Of a stretch of 26,918 nucleotides of DNA, positions 15,025 to 23,474 are shown in pieces (position 1 is the first letter of the stretch; each line of letters starts with the position of its first letter). Source of the stretch: GCA-2688775 sp964524225 (GTDB taxonomy: Archaea > Nanobdellota > Nanobdellia > Woesearchaeales > GW2011-AR4); the NCBI GenBank assembly GCA_964524225.1, contig CAZGEW010000009.1, positions 1 to 26,918 of the forward strand. Direction: 5' to 3'. Both the position numbers and the translations under genes were made by a program. The notes under the pieces are model-generated. The model was not told where the DNA came from. It saw only the letters and a list, made by a program, of their open reading frames with translations, and did no database searches.

Positions 15025-16011
15025 ATGTACGACGTAATAACTGTTGGTAGCGCTACACTCGATGTTTTTGCCAGAACGAGATTTTCCGAGCTTATAAAAA
15101 TAATAGATCCAAAAGGGGAAACAGACTTATTGGCTTTTCCTAGCGGCTCTAAAATTTTGATTGACGAGCTTGAATTTACAACAGGAGGAGGTGGCACAAA
15201 TACAGCTTTCGCTCTGTTAAGGCTAGGTCATAAGGTTGCTTTTATAGGCAAAATAGGTGAAGGTACTAATTCAGATTTTATCTACAAAAATCTGAAAAAA
15301 GAAAAAATTGATTTGCTATGTAGCCATGGAAAAGGGCATGCAGGCTACTCTGTTATTCTTGACACTTTAGAGCATGACAGAACAATCCTAGTTTATAAAG
15401 GTATTAATGACCAATTAAGGAATTATGACATTCCTTATAAAAAAATTAAGACTAAATGGTTTTACTTCAGTGCAATGATGGGCGAGTCTTTTCATACCTT
15501 GGAAAGGCTGGCCGAATTTGCACAGAAAAACTATATAAAAATAGCCTTTAACCCGAGCACCTACCTAGCAGAGAAAGGAAGCTTTCACCTCAGCCATATA
15601 TTAAGCAGAACGGAATTGCTCGTCTTAAATAAAGAGGAAGCATGTTTGCTTGTTGGCAATGATAGTATCGAAAACCTGTTATTAAAACTTAAAAAATTAG
15701 GTCCAAAAATTGCTGTTGTAACTGATGGTAAAAATAATTTGTATGCGATTGATGACAAATTTATTTATTCGACAAAGCCGCCTTCTGTAAAAGTGGTTGA
15801 CACTACAGGAGCAGGAGATGCCTTTGCAGCATCATTTCTTTGTGGCATTCTAAGAAAAAATGACATAGAATTTGCGATTAAATTAGGGGTTGCTAATGCT
15901 TTGTCAGTCATAACACATTATGGAGCTAAAAATATTTTATTGACTTTTAAAGAAGCGATGAAGGCAATGAAAAAATTGAAGATTAAAGTACATAAGAAGA
16001 GGGTAATTTAA
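15025..16011 (+). CDS. PfkB-family sugar/nucleoside kinase
   Basis: About 328 residues of the ribokinase/PfkB fold. The N-terminal MYDVITVGSATLDVFART and the TTGGGGTNTAFALLRLGHKVAFIG segment form the family's first signature. VKVVDTTGAGDAFAASFLCGIL near residue 250 is the second signature with the catalytic aspartate. The family phosphorylates ribose, fructose, adenosine or sugar phosphates; the substrate is not evident here. I place the start at ATG 15025. A TTG at 15016 is in frame, but lies inside the hairpin and adds only three residues. It is followed by 262 bases of non-coding, locally GC-rich sequence. Confidence 0.82.
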   Translation: MYDVITVGSATLDVFARTRFSELIKIIDPKGETDLLAFPSGSKILIDELEFTTGGGGTNTAFALLRLGHKVAFIGKIGEGTNSDFIYKNLKKEKIDLLCSHGKGHAGYSVILDTLEHDRTILVYKGINDQLRNYDIPYKKIKTKWFYFSAMMGESFHTLERLAEFAQKNYIKIAFNPSTYLAEKGSFHLSHILSRTELLVLNKEEACLLVGNDSIENLLLKLKKLGPKIAVVTDGKNNLYAIDDKFIYSTKPPSVKVVDTTGAGDAFAASFLCGILRKNDIEFAIKLGVANALSVITHYGAKNILLTFKEAMKAMKKLKIKVHKKRVI

Positions 16012-16099
16012 TCAATCACACAAAAGTTATTATACAAACATTTTGAAACCGTTTTTATGTTTCACTATAAATAAACTAAATAATCAAAAAACTTGTCCT

Positions 16100-16248
16100 A
16101 CTCGCCAAAAATTTCTGCGGATTTGAATGTCTAAGTGCTTATCCTTGAAATTTTTGTCTCGCCGACCGCCACGGAGATTTTTTTCTTTAAAAAAAGCAAG
16201 GGGTTTAATTGGGGCATTCCGCTCCGTTTCAATCTCGCCCGTCTTGCT
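16100..16248. ncRNA. Candidate structured RNA or decayed element
   Basis: This stretch is richer in G and C than its surroundings. CAAAAATTTC at 16106-16115 pairs exactly with GAAATTTTTG at 16147-16156. AGCAAGGGG at 16195-16203 pairs with CCCGTCTTGCT at 16238-16248 (two bulged bases), and inside it GGGGC/GCTCC (16211-16225) forms a small hairpin. A TATA-like CTATAAATAA at 16066-16075 precedes it by about the right distance for a plus-strand transcript. It lies between convergent genes. No known RNA family is recognised. Confidence 0.35.
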
Positions 16249-16273
16249 CAACCCATAGTCGACATAGAAAAAT

Positions 16274-16582
16274 CTAATCTATAGCTACCATCACATCACT
16301 GCCTTCAACTTTAATATCATAAGTTTTTACTTTTGCAGTTGGAACAACTGGCGAAACACCGGTTTTTACATTAAAGCGCCATCCATGCCATGGGCATGTT
16401 ACTACATCTGCTTCAAGAAATCCTTCTCCAAGAGGACCTCCTCGATGTGGACAAGTATTGTTTAATGCAAAAAATTGCCCGTCTACATTAAATAATGCAA
16501 TATCTACACCATTAACATTAACGACCTTATTTTCTCCCGGTTTTAAATCTGATGTACTTGCAACTCTAATAAGATTTGACAT
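16274..16582 (-). CDS. Rieske [2Fe-2S] protein, NirD/ferredoxin-like
   Basis: A 102-residue single-domain Rieske protein. The cluster ligands are complete: NTCPHRGGPL (C44, H46) and VTCPWHGWRF (C63, H66). There is no membrane anchor or export signal, so it is cytoplasmic. Small proteins like this serve as electron carriers for oxygenases or as small subunits of nitrite-reductase-type enzymes. No partner oxidoreductase is adjacent; its neighbours are a sugar kinase and PEP synthase. It diverges from ppsA, with A/T-rich promoter sequence between them. The redox partner is unknown. Confidence 0.85.
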   Translation of the reverse strand: MSNLIRVASTSDLKPGENKVVNVNGVDIALFNVDGQFFALNNTCPHRGGPLGEGFLEADVVTCPWHGWRFNVKTGVSPVVPTAKVKTYDIKVEGSDVMVAID

Positions 16583-16706
16583 TTTTATCTACTCGAATAA
16601 AAAATTTATTGTATGTTATCATATAATATTATATAAATTTTTCGTTATTTTTTAAATTCAAATCAAAACCTTTATATTTATGAATCAAAATAATTCTTAA
16701 AAACAA

Positions 16707-16712
16707 GAGGTG
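16707..16712 (+). promoter_or_regulatory. Ribosome-binding site supporting a TTG start of ppsA
   Basis: GAGGTG lies 7 bases before TTG at 16720. It decides the start: no ATG is near and the protein begins with conserved sequence soon after. A TATA-like CTTTATATTTA at 16670-16680 would start the transcript near 16700, so this gene has a short leader, unlike the leaderless genes nearby. Confidence 0.6.
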
Positions 16713-16719
16713 TATTATT

Positions 16720-19143
16720 TTGAGTAAAAAAGATAAATTTATTCTTTGGTTTAATGAATTGTGTATTGAGGATGTTCCACTTGTAGGTGGAAAAAATGCT
16801 TCTTTGGGCGAGATGTATAGGCATTTGACAAAAAATGGTGTTAAAATTCCGAATGGATTTGCCATTACTGCTTATGCTTACAATTATTTTCTTGAAAAAG
16901 CAAAGATAAAAGATGAACTTAAAAAAATTTTAGAAGGTTTAGATATATTAAGCATCAAAAACCTAATAGATAAGGGAAGAAAAGCACGAGAAACAATTCT
17001 GAAGGCAGAATTACCGAAAGAGCTAAAAGATGAGATAATTAAGGCTTACAAAAAATTGTGCAAGCAATATGGAACCAGCACTGACGTTGCTGTAAGAAGT
17101 TCTGCAACAGCAGAAGATTTGCCGGATGCTAGTTTTGCAGGTCAGCAAGAAACATACCTTAACATAAGGGGCGAACACGCTTTGCTGGACGCATGCAAAA
17201 AATGTTTTGCTTCTTTATTCACAAACAGAGCAATCTCTTATAGAGTTAACAAAGGATTTGAGCATTTCAAAGTTTCTTTATCAGTTGGAGTTCAAAAAAT
17301 GGTAAGAAGCGATAAGGCTTGCTCCGGGGTTATGTTCTCTATCGACACAGAAACTGGGTTTAAAGATGCTGTTTTGATTAATGGTGCATACGGCTTAGGA
17401 GAAAATGTAGTACAAGGTTCAGTAAACCCAGATCAATTTTACGTTTTCAAGCCAACGTTAAAGAAGGGCTACAAGCCAATTATAAGCAAAAAATTAGGCA
17501 ACAAAAAAATAAGGATGATTTATAGTGAGCATGGAGCAAAAACAACGACCCAAAATGTGGAAGTGTCTTATGAAGAACGTTTTAGGTTTGTGTTAAGTAA
17601 CGATGAAGTTCTAAAGCTTGCAAAATGGGCTTGTATCATAGAAGATCATTATTCAAAAAAAGCTGGCAAATTTAAGCCAATGGATATGGAATGGGCAAAA
17701 GATGGTATATCAAATGAGCTTTACATTGTTCAAGCAAGGCCTGAGACAGTACAAAGCCAAAAAAATGCAAATATTCTTGAAGAGTATGTGTTAAAGGAAA
17801 AAGGAAATATTATTGTAACTGGCTTAAGCGTTGGCACAAAAATTGGCATTGGTAAAGCCCATGTAATTTACAATGTCAGGGACATTGCAAGCTTTAAGCA
17901 AGGCGAAGTTCTGATAACCGAAAAAACAGACCCAGATTGGGAACCAATAATGAAGATTGCATCAGCAATAGTTACAAATAAAGGTGGTAGAACTGCACAT
18001 GCTGCAATTGTTGCTAGAGAGCTTGGAATTCCCGCAATTGTTGGTACAGAGCATGGTACAGAAGTTATTAAAACAGAAACAGATGTAACAATAAGCTGTG
18101 CTGAAGGCGAAGTTGGCAAAGTTTACAAAGGAAAATTAAAGTTTGAGGTAAAAAAAATAAACCTAAAAAAATTAAAGAGACCAAAGACACAAGTAATGAT
18201 GAATGTTGGCAACCCAGATCAAGCTTTTGAGTTTTCTTTCATACCAAATGATGGTGTTGGCCTTGCAAGAGAAGAATTCATTATAAGTTCTTACATTAAA
18301 GTTCATCCTCTTGCATTGCTTCATTACAATAAACTAAAAGACAAGAAAGTGAAGGGAATTATTGATGAGTTGACTTTTCCTTACAAAAACAGGGTTGATT
18401 TCTTTGTTGAAAAACTTGCGCAAGGAGTTGCAATGATTGCTGCTGCTTTCTACCCAAAAGATGCCATCGTTAGGATGTCAGATTTTAAAAGCAATGAATA
18501 TGCTAACTTAATTGGTGGCAATGAGTTTGAACCAAAAGAAGAAAATCCAATGATTGGATGGAGAGGCGCTTCAAGATATTATGTAGGCACTTATAGAGAA
18601 GCTTTTGGTTTAGAGTGCTTAGCAATGAAAAAGGTAAGAGACGAGATAGGTTTAACCAATATTAAGTTAATGGTTCCTTTTTGCAGGACTGTTAAGGAAG
18701 GCAAGCTAGTTATTGATGAAATGAAAAAATATGGGCTTGTACAAGGCAAAAATGGCTTAGAGATTTATGTAATGTGTGAAATTCCTTCAAATGTTGTGCT
18801 GGCTGATGATTTTGCAAAGATATTTGATGGTTTTAGCATTGGCAGTAATGACTTAACGCAGTTAACTCTTGGCTTAGATAGAGACTCAGAGCTTGTAAGC
18901 AGACTTTATGATGAGAGAAACCCAGCTGTGAAAAGGCTGATTTGGGAGGTTATACATAAGGCTAAGAAAAACAAAAGGAAAATCGGAATCTGTGGCGATG
19001 CGCCAAGTACGTTTCCAGAATTCGCTGAATTTCTCGTAAGATGTGGAATTGATTCTATGTCTCTAAATCCAGATGCCGTTATAAAAACTACCTTAACAGT
19101 AAATAACATAGAAGGTAAATTACCCAGAAAAAGGAAGCGCTAA
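16720..19143 (+). CDS. ppsA: Phosphoenolpyruvate synthase
   Basis: An 807-residue protein of normal PEP synthase length, with a TTG start and ribosome-binding site. It converts pyruvate, ATP and water to PEP, AMP and phosphate. The N-terminal ATP-grasp region begins FNELCIEDVPLVGGKNASLGEM and includes VAVRSSATAEDLPDASFAGQQETYLN. The central phosphohistidine motif GGRTAHAAIVARELGIPAIVG has its histidine at residue 427. The C-terminal barrel shows MVPFCRT, MCEIPSNVVLADDFA, FSIGSNDLTQLTLGLDRDS and GICGDAPS (catalytic Cys). No intein interrupts the gene. Together with sugar kinase and glycan genes, it implies gluconeogenic carbon flow. It could also run towards pyruvate. Confidence 0.92.
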   Translation: MSKKDKFILWFNELCIEDVPLVGGKNASLGEMYRHLTKNGVKIPNGFAITAYAYNYFLEKAKIKDELKKILEGLDILSIKNLIDKGRKARETILKAELPKELKDEIIKAYKKLCKQYGTSTDVAVRSSATAEDLPDASFAGQQETYLNIRGEHALLDACKKCFASLFTNRAISYRVNKGFEHFKVSLSVGVQKMVRSDKACSGVMFSIDTETGFKDAVLINGAYGLGENVVQGSVNPDQFYVFKPTLKKGYKPIISKKLGNKKIRMIYSEHGAKTTTQNVEVSYEERFRFVLSNDEVLKLAKWACIIEDHYSKKAGKFKPMDMEWAKDGISNELYIVQARPETVQSQKNANILEEYVLKEKGNIIVTGLSVGTKIGIGKAHVIYNVRDIASFKQGEVLITEKTDPDWEPIMKIASAIVTNKGGRTAHAAIVARELGIPAIVGTEHGTEVIKTETDVTISCAEGEVGKVYKGKLKFEVKKINLKKLKRPKTQVMMNVGNPDQAFEFSFIPNDGVGLAREEFIISSYIKVHPLALLHYNKLKDKKVKGIIDELTFPYKNRVDFFVEKLAQGVAMIAAAFYPKDAIVRMSDFKSNEYANLIGGNEFEPKEENPMIGWRGASRYYVGTYREAFGLECLAMKKVRDEIGLTNIKLMVPFCRTVKEGKLVIDEMKKYGLVQGKNGLEIYVMCEIPSNVVLADDFAKIFDGFSIGSNDLTQLTLGLDRDSELVSRLYDERNPAVKRLIWEVIHKAKKNKRKIGICGDAPSTFPEFAEFLVRCGIDSMSLNPDAVIKTTLTVNNIEGKLPRKRKR

Positions 19144-19164
19144 CCACTGGGGTTCTCACGATAA

Positions 19165-19347
19165 AAACTATTAAAAATTCCTACAACCTTAGAAATTGAT
19201 GAATTTTTTGTTGAGGGGTACGCTTTATACCTTGCAGAAGGAGATACAGGATTTTCTGGAACTACCAGACCTCGACATTTTTGTTTTACAAATGCAGATT
19301 TAAATGTAATAAATCATATGATTATTTTCTATATCAAAAATAAATAA
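19165..19347 (+). pseudogene. LAGLIDADG-type homing endonuclease fragment
   Basis: An open frame of 60 codons without a start codon. It contains EFFVEGYALYLAEGDTG and RHFCFTNADLNVINHMI, which resemble a LAGLIDADG helix (GxxLAEGD) followed by the xFTNxDxxxI strand-helix of homing endonucleases and inteins. Upstream in this frame there is a stop at 19162-19164, and it ends in TAA at 19345. Only one of the two usual motifs remains. It begins about 20 bases after the ppsA stop. I read it as a decayed mobile-endonuclease gene. Confidence 0.5.
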
Positions 19348-19451
19348 AATAAGCCTAATTTTAATTATTTACTGTATTGAAAATTAAGAAAAAGTGATTA
19401 TTAAAATATTAATTAATTAGAGAAAATTTTAGAAACATTTAAAGTCAAAAT

Positions 19452-19502
19452 AAAAACCTCGCCTACTTCCAGTCATAGACTGGAGGCATGGGCGAGGTTT
19501 TT
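19452..19502. terminator. Long interrupted hairpin, bidirectional terminator-like
   Basis: AAAAACCTCGCC at 19452-19463 pairs with GGCGAGGTTTTT at 19491-19502. Inside, TCCAGTC pairs with GACTGGA around an ATA loop. It sits between the plus-strand ppsA/endonuclease fragment and the minus-strand trxB gene, and has T-runs on both strands, as a bidirectional terminator would. Its unusual GC content and compound fold also resemble an IS-end hairpin. Nothing else is recognised in 19348-19553. Confidence 0.5.
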
Positions 19503-19553
19503 ACATAAAGTTAGGAAAAGTAGCTTGGATTCCATATAAACACTATAATAAAT

Positions 19554-20489
19554 TTAATGTGTCCAATCTAGTGCAGCGCCTTTCCCGCCAGTAAGCCACC
19601 TATAGCATTCCAGCGCAGCTTTTGCTCCGTCACCAGCAGCAGTTACTGTCTGCTTAAATGGAACTTGTGTAATGTCGCCTGCTGCAAAAATACCTGGATA
19701 TGATGTATTACCTCTGTCATCAACTATAATTTCTTTCTTTTCATTAACTTTCACAAGATGCTGTACAAAGGATGTGTCAACAATGTAGCCAATCTCGATA
19801 AAAATACCCTCTACTTTTAATTGCTTTCTCTCTTTTGTTACAATATTCTCAACTTCAATGCCATCAACATTTTTGTCACCTATTATTTTTAATGACAGGC
19901 TGTTAAGCACAAGCTCAATATTCTGATTACTCTTTAATTTTTCAACTGTAATTTCATCAGCTCTAAAGACGTCTCTTCTATGGATTAAGTATACTTTTCT
20001 TGCTATGGTCGCAAGTTCTAAAGCGCCTTCAACTGCTGAGTTGCCTCCGCCAATAACTGCTACATCCCTGTTTTTGTATAGCGGCGCATCGCAAGTCACG
20101 CAAGTGCTCACGCCCCTTCCCATAAATTTATCTTCACTCTCTATACCAAGGCTTTTTGGTACTTTTCCATATGCAAGAATTAATGATTTGCATTCATAAG
20201 TTTCGCTGTTTGCTAGGACTACTCTAAAACTATTTTCTATTTTGTCAACCTTATTTACTTTACCCATTATTAGCTCTGCACCAAATCCAATAGCTTCGTC
20301 CTGAAATCTTCGCATTAGCTCAATTCCATGCATCGGTCCTGTGCCAGGATAATTTTCGATATGGCTTGTAAGGTTTGTTTGTCCACCTACATCTATGCTA
20401 ATTATTGCAGTCTTTAGCTTTTTCCTACATGTATAAATGGCAGCTGTCAATCCAGCAGCACCTGCTCCGACAATAATCACATCATACAT
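19554..20489 (-). CDS. trxB: Thioredoxin reductase (NADPH)
   Basis: Low-molecular-weight thioredoxin reductase of 311 residues from the chosen ATG at 20489 (MYDVIIVGAGAAGLTAAIYT, FAD-binding). STCVTCDAPLY carries the redox CxxC. AVIGGGNSAVEGALELA is the NADPH site, and HRRDVFRA supplies the arginines that favour NADPH. PGIFAAGDITQVPFKQTVTAAGDGAKAA is the C-terminal FAD motif. A TTG at 20546 would add 19 residues and overlap the upstream stop; these residues (MSDFKLNI...) are not family-like, so I prefer the ATG. It follows a small membrane-protein gene on the same strand and is likely co-transcribed with it. Confidence 0.9.
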   Translation of the reverse strand: MYDVIIVGAGAAGLTAAIYTCRKKLKTAIISIDVGGQTNLTSHIENYPGTGPMHGIELMRRFQDEAIGFGAELIMGKVNKVDKIENSFRVVLANSETYECKSLILAYGKVPKSLGIESEDKFMGRGVSTCVTCDAPLYKNRDVAVIGGGNSAVEGALELATIARKVYLIHRRDVFRADEITVEKLKSNQNIELVLNSLSLKIIGDKNVDGIEVENIVTKERKQLKVEGIFIEIGYIVDTSFVQHLVKVNEKKEIIVDDRGNTSYPGIFAAGDITQVPFKQTVTAAGDGAKAALECYRWLTGGKGAALDWTH

Positions 20490-20542
20490 AAGTTGAAGAA
20501 ATTGATTTTGTTTTAAAAAGATTATGTTTAATTTAAAATCAC

Positions 20543-20872
20543 TCAATGCAATCCATAAATTCCTTCTGTAAACAAGAAAATTGCAATTATTATTCCCAAA
20601 TCGAAGCCTATATTTATTGGATAAAACATATTCGTAACGTATAAAATTCCTGGAATTGCTAAAATAGTTTTGATTAACTTGCCCATTAAAGTAGTGCCTT
20701 GGTTGTAGCTATGAATTGTAATGTAAGAAAGGATTTGCATTACAACCAAGAATAATGCTCCAATCAAAGTTATATTAAAGCCAATGATTGAGGTTGCATC
20801 ATAAATCCTAAAATACTTAAGTGCAATTAGAATGCTTAATGGAACTGCAATGAATGATAGTATTTTGCTCAT
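20543..20872 (-). CDS. Small four-helix membrane protein, unknown function
   Basis: A 109-residue hydrophobic protein with about four membrane segments (near residues 3-19, 30-52, 65-80 and 88-105). I do not recognise the family. It has a TATA-like TATATAAAGA at 20895-20904, about 27 bases before its ATG. Its stop lies 53 bases upstream of the preferred trxB start, or overlaps the alternative TTG start, so the two are probably in one transcript. Confidence 0.6.
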   Translation of the reverse strand: MSKILSFIAVPLSILIALKYFRIYDATSIIGFNITLIGALFLVVMQILSYITIHSYNQGTTLMGKLIKTILAIPGILYVTNMFYPINIGFDLGIIIAIFLFTEGIYGLH

Positions 20873-20894
20873 TATTCTTCTATCTTATTAGTAG

Positions 20895-20904
20895 TATATA
20901 AAGA
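20895..20904 (-). promoter_or_regulatory. TATA-like box of the membrane-protein/trxB unit
   Basis: On the minus strand it reads TCTTTATATA, centred about 27 bases before the ATG at 20872; no ribosome-binding sequence is seen. Confidence 0.45.
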
Positions 20905-20913
20905 ATTCGAATT

Positions 20914-22413
20914 TTATCTCCACACTCTTAGCATCTCCATCATTAATCTTACAGTCACACCAGTTGCACCTTTTGTTAACGCCCCTTTATCAACTTTGCT
21001 CCATATTGTTGTACCTATGTCAATATGAACCCATGGAACGCCATCGACAAAATTCTTCAAGAATGTTGCTCCTATTATAACCCCTGCATCTCCATCTTCG
21101 CTTATATGCTTTAAGTCAGCAACATCACTCTTTATGTTTTCTTCATACTCCAACCAGAGTGGAAATTCCCAAACTTTTTCAAGGCTTTTTTGAGAAGCTT
21201 CCTTAATTTTTTGTGAAAGCTTTTCGTCTGTGCTTAAGAATGGCGAACCAACATAGCCAAGAGCAATTAAGCTTGCTCCAGTTAAAGTTGCAATATCTAT
21301 AATAGCTTGTGGCTTTAGCTCAACAGCGTAACTTAGAGCATCAGCCAGAATTAAACGTCCCTCTGCATCTGTATTTTTTATCTCAACTGTCATTCCATTG
21401 TAAGCTTTTAAAATGTCATCTGGTCTAAATGAAGTACCACTAGGCATATTCTCGCAAAGTGGTGTAATTACAATAACATTAATAGGAAGTTTTAATCTAG
21501 CGCAAGCCTCAATAACGTGTAGAGCAGCAATTGCGCCACCTTTGTCATCTTTCATATTTAGAATAAAAGGATAAGGCTTAAGGTTTAATCCACCACTATC
21601 AAAAGTAACACCCTTGCCTACTATTGCTATAGGCTTTTGATTTCTATTTGTTCCGTAGTATTCAAGTACAACAAGGAAGGGTTTATTTACGCTACCTTGT
21701 GCAACACCAAGAAAGCATCCCATTTTGAGCTTTTTAATCTGTTTATAGTCAAGAATTTTAACCTTTAGGTCAAAATTTTTACCAATCTCTTTTGCGTAAT
21801 CTGCTATATACTCTGGAGTTGCAATATTTGGGGGTGTATTAACTAAGTCTCTTGTTTTATTTACAGCATCAGCAAACACAGAAGCATAGTTTATCTCTTT
21901 GTCATAATTTTTATTTGTGTTTGTTATAATTGATATTTGTTTAATGCTTTTTATTTTAGCCTTATCTTTTGTTTTGTACTCAACAAATCTATACAAACCC
22001 ATTAAACTACTTAATGTTATTTTTTCAATTATTTCTTCATCTTTAAACTTATTATTAAAAGAATTCAAGTAAATGCTAAAGCTCTCTATTCCATTATCTC
22101 TTAATATTTTTGAAACATCTGCAATCGCCGCTGATAAAATATCTAAGTTATATTTATCTTCTTCTCCTAATCCTACTAAAACAATATTTTTTATATCTTT
22201 ATTTATAAAAATATTTTTTATTTCACCTTTTTCTCCTTTAAAGTTATTGTTCTTGATATAAAAACTCATAATGTTATCAAGTTTATTATCTAATTTTTTA
22301 AATTCTGGGCTTAAATCCAATTTTTCTTTAAAGAAACCTAATAAAATAGCATTACCTTTAACTTTGCTTAATCCTATTCTCGATACTTTTATAGAGGGAG
22401 TTACTCTGCTCAT
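20914..22413 (-). CDS. pepA: Leucyl-type aminopeptidase, M17 family
   Basis: A 499-residue M17 aminopeptidase of normal length, removing N-terminal amino acids from peptides using two metal ions. IAIVGKGVTFDSGGLNLKP carries the metal-binding region, MKDDKGGAIAALHVI holds the conserved Lys/Asp segment, and NTDAEGRLILADALSYA (near residue 347) is the family signature. The N-terminal 170 residues form the more variable macro-like domain and are rich in Lys, Asp and Asn. It is the first gene on its strand in this block and lies upstream of the membrane-protein and trxB genes. Members form hexamers. Confidence 0.9.
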   Translation of the reverse strand: MSRVTPSIKVSRIGLSKVKGNAILLGFFKEKLDLSPEFKKLDNKLDNIMSFYIKNNNFKGEKGEIKNIFINKDIKNIVLVGLGEEDKYNLDILSAAIADVSKILRDNGIESFSIYLNSFNNKFKDEEIIEKITLSSLMGLYRFVEYKTKDKAKIKSIKQISIITNTNKNYDKEINYASVFADAVNKTRDLVNTPPNIATPEYIADYAKEIGKNFDLKVKILDYKQIKKLKMGCFLGVAQGSVNKPFLVVLEYYGTNRNQKPIAIVGKGVTFDSGGLNLKPYPFILNMKDDKGGAIAALHVIEACARLKLPINVIVITPLCENMPSGTSFRPDDILKAYNGMTVEIKNTDAEGRLILADALSYAVELKPQAIIDIATLTGASLIALGYVGSPFLSTDEKLSQKIKEASQKSLEKVWEFPLWLEYEENIKSDVADLKHISEDGDAGVIIGATFLKNFVDGVPWVHIDIGTTIWSKVDKGALTKGATGVTVRLMMEMLRVWR

Positions 22414-22434
22414 AAAAATAGTATCAAGGCGTTA

Positions 22435-22444
22435 TTTATTAAGG
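22435..22444 (-). promoter_or_regulatory. TATA-like box of the aminopeptidase gene
   Basis: On the minus strand it reads CCTTAATAAA, centred about 26 bases before the ATG at 22413, consistent with a leaderless transcript. Confidence 0.45.
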
Positions 22445-22600
22445 TTTTGTAATCTTCATTAATATACTTTTTTCTATACTAGTCTATAAAATAGAAATAT
22501 TTATATACTAGTTCTTCTTTTTTGTTAAAATGGTTATTTTGTTCGACAGGTTTAATCTACCTGAAGACATTTTTTACAAGAAAAATAATAATATTTCATT

Positions 22601-22657
22601 GGCCCCCTAAAACTTTTTCTTTTCAACCACCCCCACGTATAAACCCTAAAGGGGGCC
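22601..22657. ncRNA. GC-rich stem in an intergenic region, candidate RNA element
   Basis: GGCCCCCT at 22601-22608 pairs exactly with AGGGGGCC at 22650-22657 around a loop of about 41 bases that includes CCACCCCCACG. A smaller hairpin, CAGGT/ACCTG, lies at 22547-22563, and a TATA-like ATATTTATATAC is near 22497-22508. Together these could be a small transcript of about 130 bases. It lies between divergent genes, upstream of endonuclease V. No known RNA family is recognised. Confidence 0.35.
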
Positions 22658-22680
22658 AAAATTTGTCAAAAATAAAAAAT

Positions 22681-22690
22681 TTTAAATAAT
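22681..22690 (+). promoter_or_regulatory. TATA-like box of the endonuclease V gene
   Basis: TTTAAATAAT is centred about 26 bases before the ATG at 22711, with no ribosome-binding sequence. Confidence 0.45.
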
Positions 22691-22710
22691 AAATTTCTAT
22701 ACGTTATATT

Positions 22711-23361
22711 ATGATAGACTTTAACAAGCTAAAAGAGGAGCAGCTGAAGCTGGCTAAAAATGTTGTTTTAAAGGATTCTTTTGAAGAGCTTGGATTAGTA
22801 GCAGGAGTTGACTGCGCTTATAACCAAAATGATGTTATAGCTGCTATTGTTGTTTGTGATTATAAGACAATGGAAGTAAAAGAAAAAGTTTTTGCTGTCT
22901 CTAAATCAAAAATTCCGTATATAGAAGGATTTCTTGCTTACAGAGAAGGTCCTTCTATTTCAGAAGCTTATGCAAAGCTCAGCAATAAGCCAAATATAAT
23001 GATATTTGATGGTAATGGCATTTTACATCCAAGAAAATGTGGCTTAGCTTCCCATATGGGGGTTTTGTTGGATCAGGCCTCGATAGGAATTGCTAAAAAA
23101 TTGCTAATTGGAGAAGTGAAAAATAATAAGGTTTATGTAAACAACGAATTTAGAGCTGAAACTTTAATTACAAGAGAGCATGCAAAACCACTTTATGTTA
23201 GTCAAGGTCATAAAATTAGCTTAAAGACATGTGTTGAAATTGTTAAAAATTGTATAAAAATTCCTCATAAACTGCCAGAGCCATTGCATCTAGCTCATAG
23301 GTATGGTAATGAAATTAAAGAAAAGATTGCTAAGGGAGAAATAAAGGTTGAAGTTAAGTGA
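22711..23361 (+). CDS. nfi: Endonuclease V
   Basis: A 216-residue endonuclease V, which nicks DNA (or RNA) near deaminated bases such as inosine. Catalytic acids are in place: LVAGVDCAYNQ (D34), LAYREGPSI (E79) and IMIFDGNGILHPRKCGLASHMGVLLD (D100). The DGxG..HPR..GLA.H.G signature is diagnostic. QASIGIAKKLLIGE is also conserved. Length fits the family. It stands alone on the plus strand, after the non-coding region and divergent from the aminopeptidase gene. Confidence 0.9.
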   Translation: MIDFNKLKEEQLKLAKNVVLKDSFEELGLVAGVDCAYNQNDVIAAIVVCDYKTMEVKEKVFAVSKSKIPYIEGFLAYREGPSISEAYAKLSNKPNIMIFDGNGILHPRKCGLASHMGVLLDQASIGIAKKLLIGEVKNNKVYVNNEFRAETLITREHAKPLYVSQGHKISLKTCVEIVKNCIKIPHKLPEPLHLAHRYGNEIKEKIAKGEIKVEVK

Positions 23362-23440
23362 TAGATTTCCACTGTTTAAGCCAAAATAAGCATCAAAACT
23401 TTTTTGTATTTTAAATAATTAAGTTAACTATACATCACAA

Positions 23441-23450
23441 ACCTTAAATA
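23441..23450 (+). promoter_or_regulatory. TATA-like box before the 23475 gene
   Basis: ACCTTAAATA lies about 28 bases before the ATG at 23475, consistent with a leaderless transcript. Confidence 0.4.
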
Positions 23451-23474
23451 CATATCAAAAATACTAACCTCAAA

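Noticed and set aside
16720..19143. Intein within PEP synthase
   Set aside because: The protein reads through all conserved segments at normal length with no insertion.
20490..20546. TTG at 20546 as the trxB start
   Set aside because: The added 19 residues do not resemble thioredoxin reductase. The FAD-binding strand starts right at the ATG at 20489.
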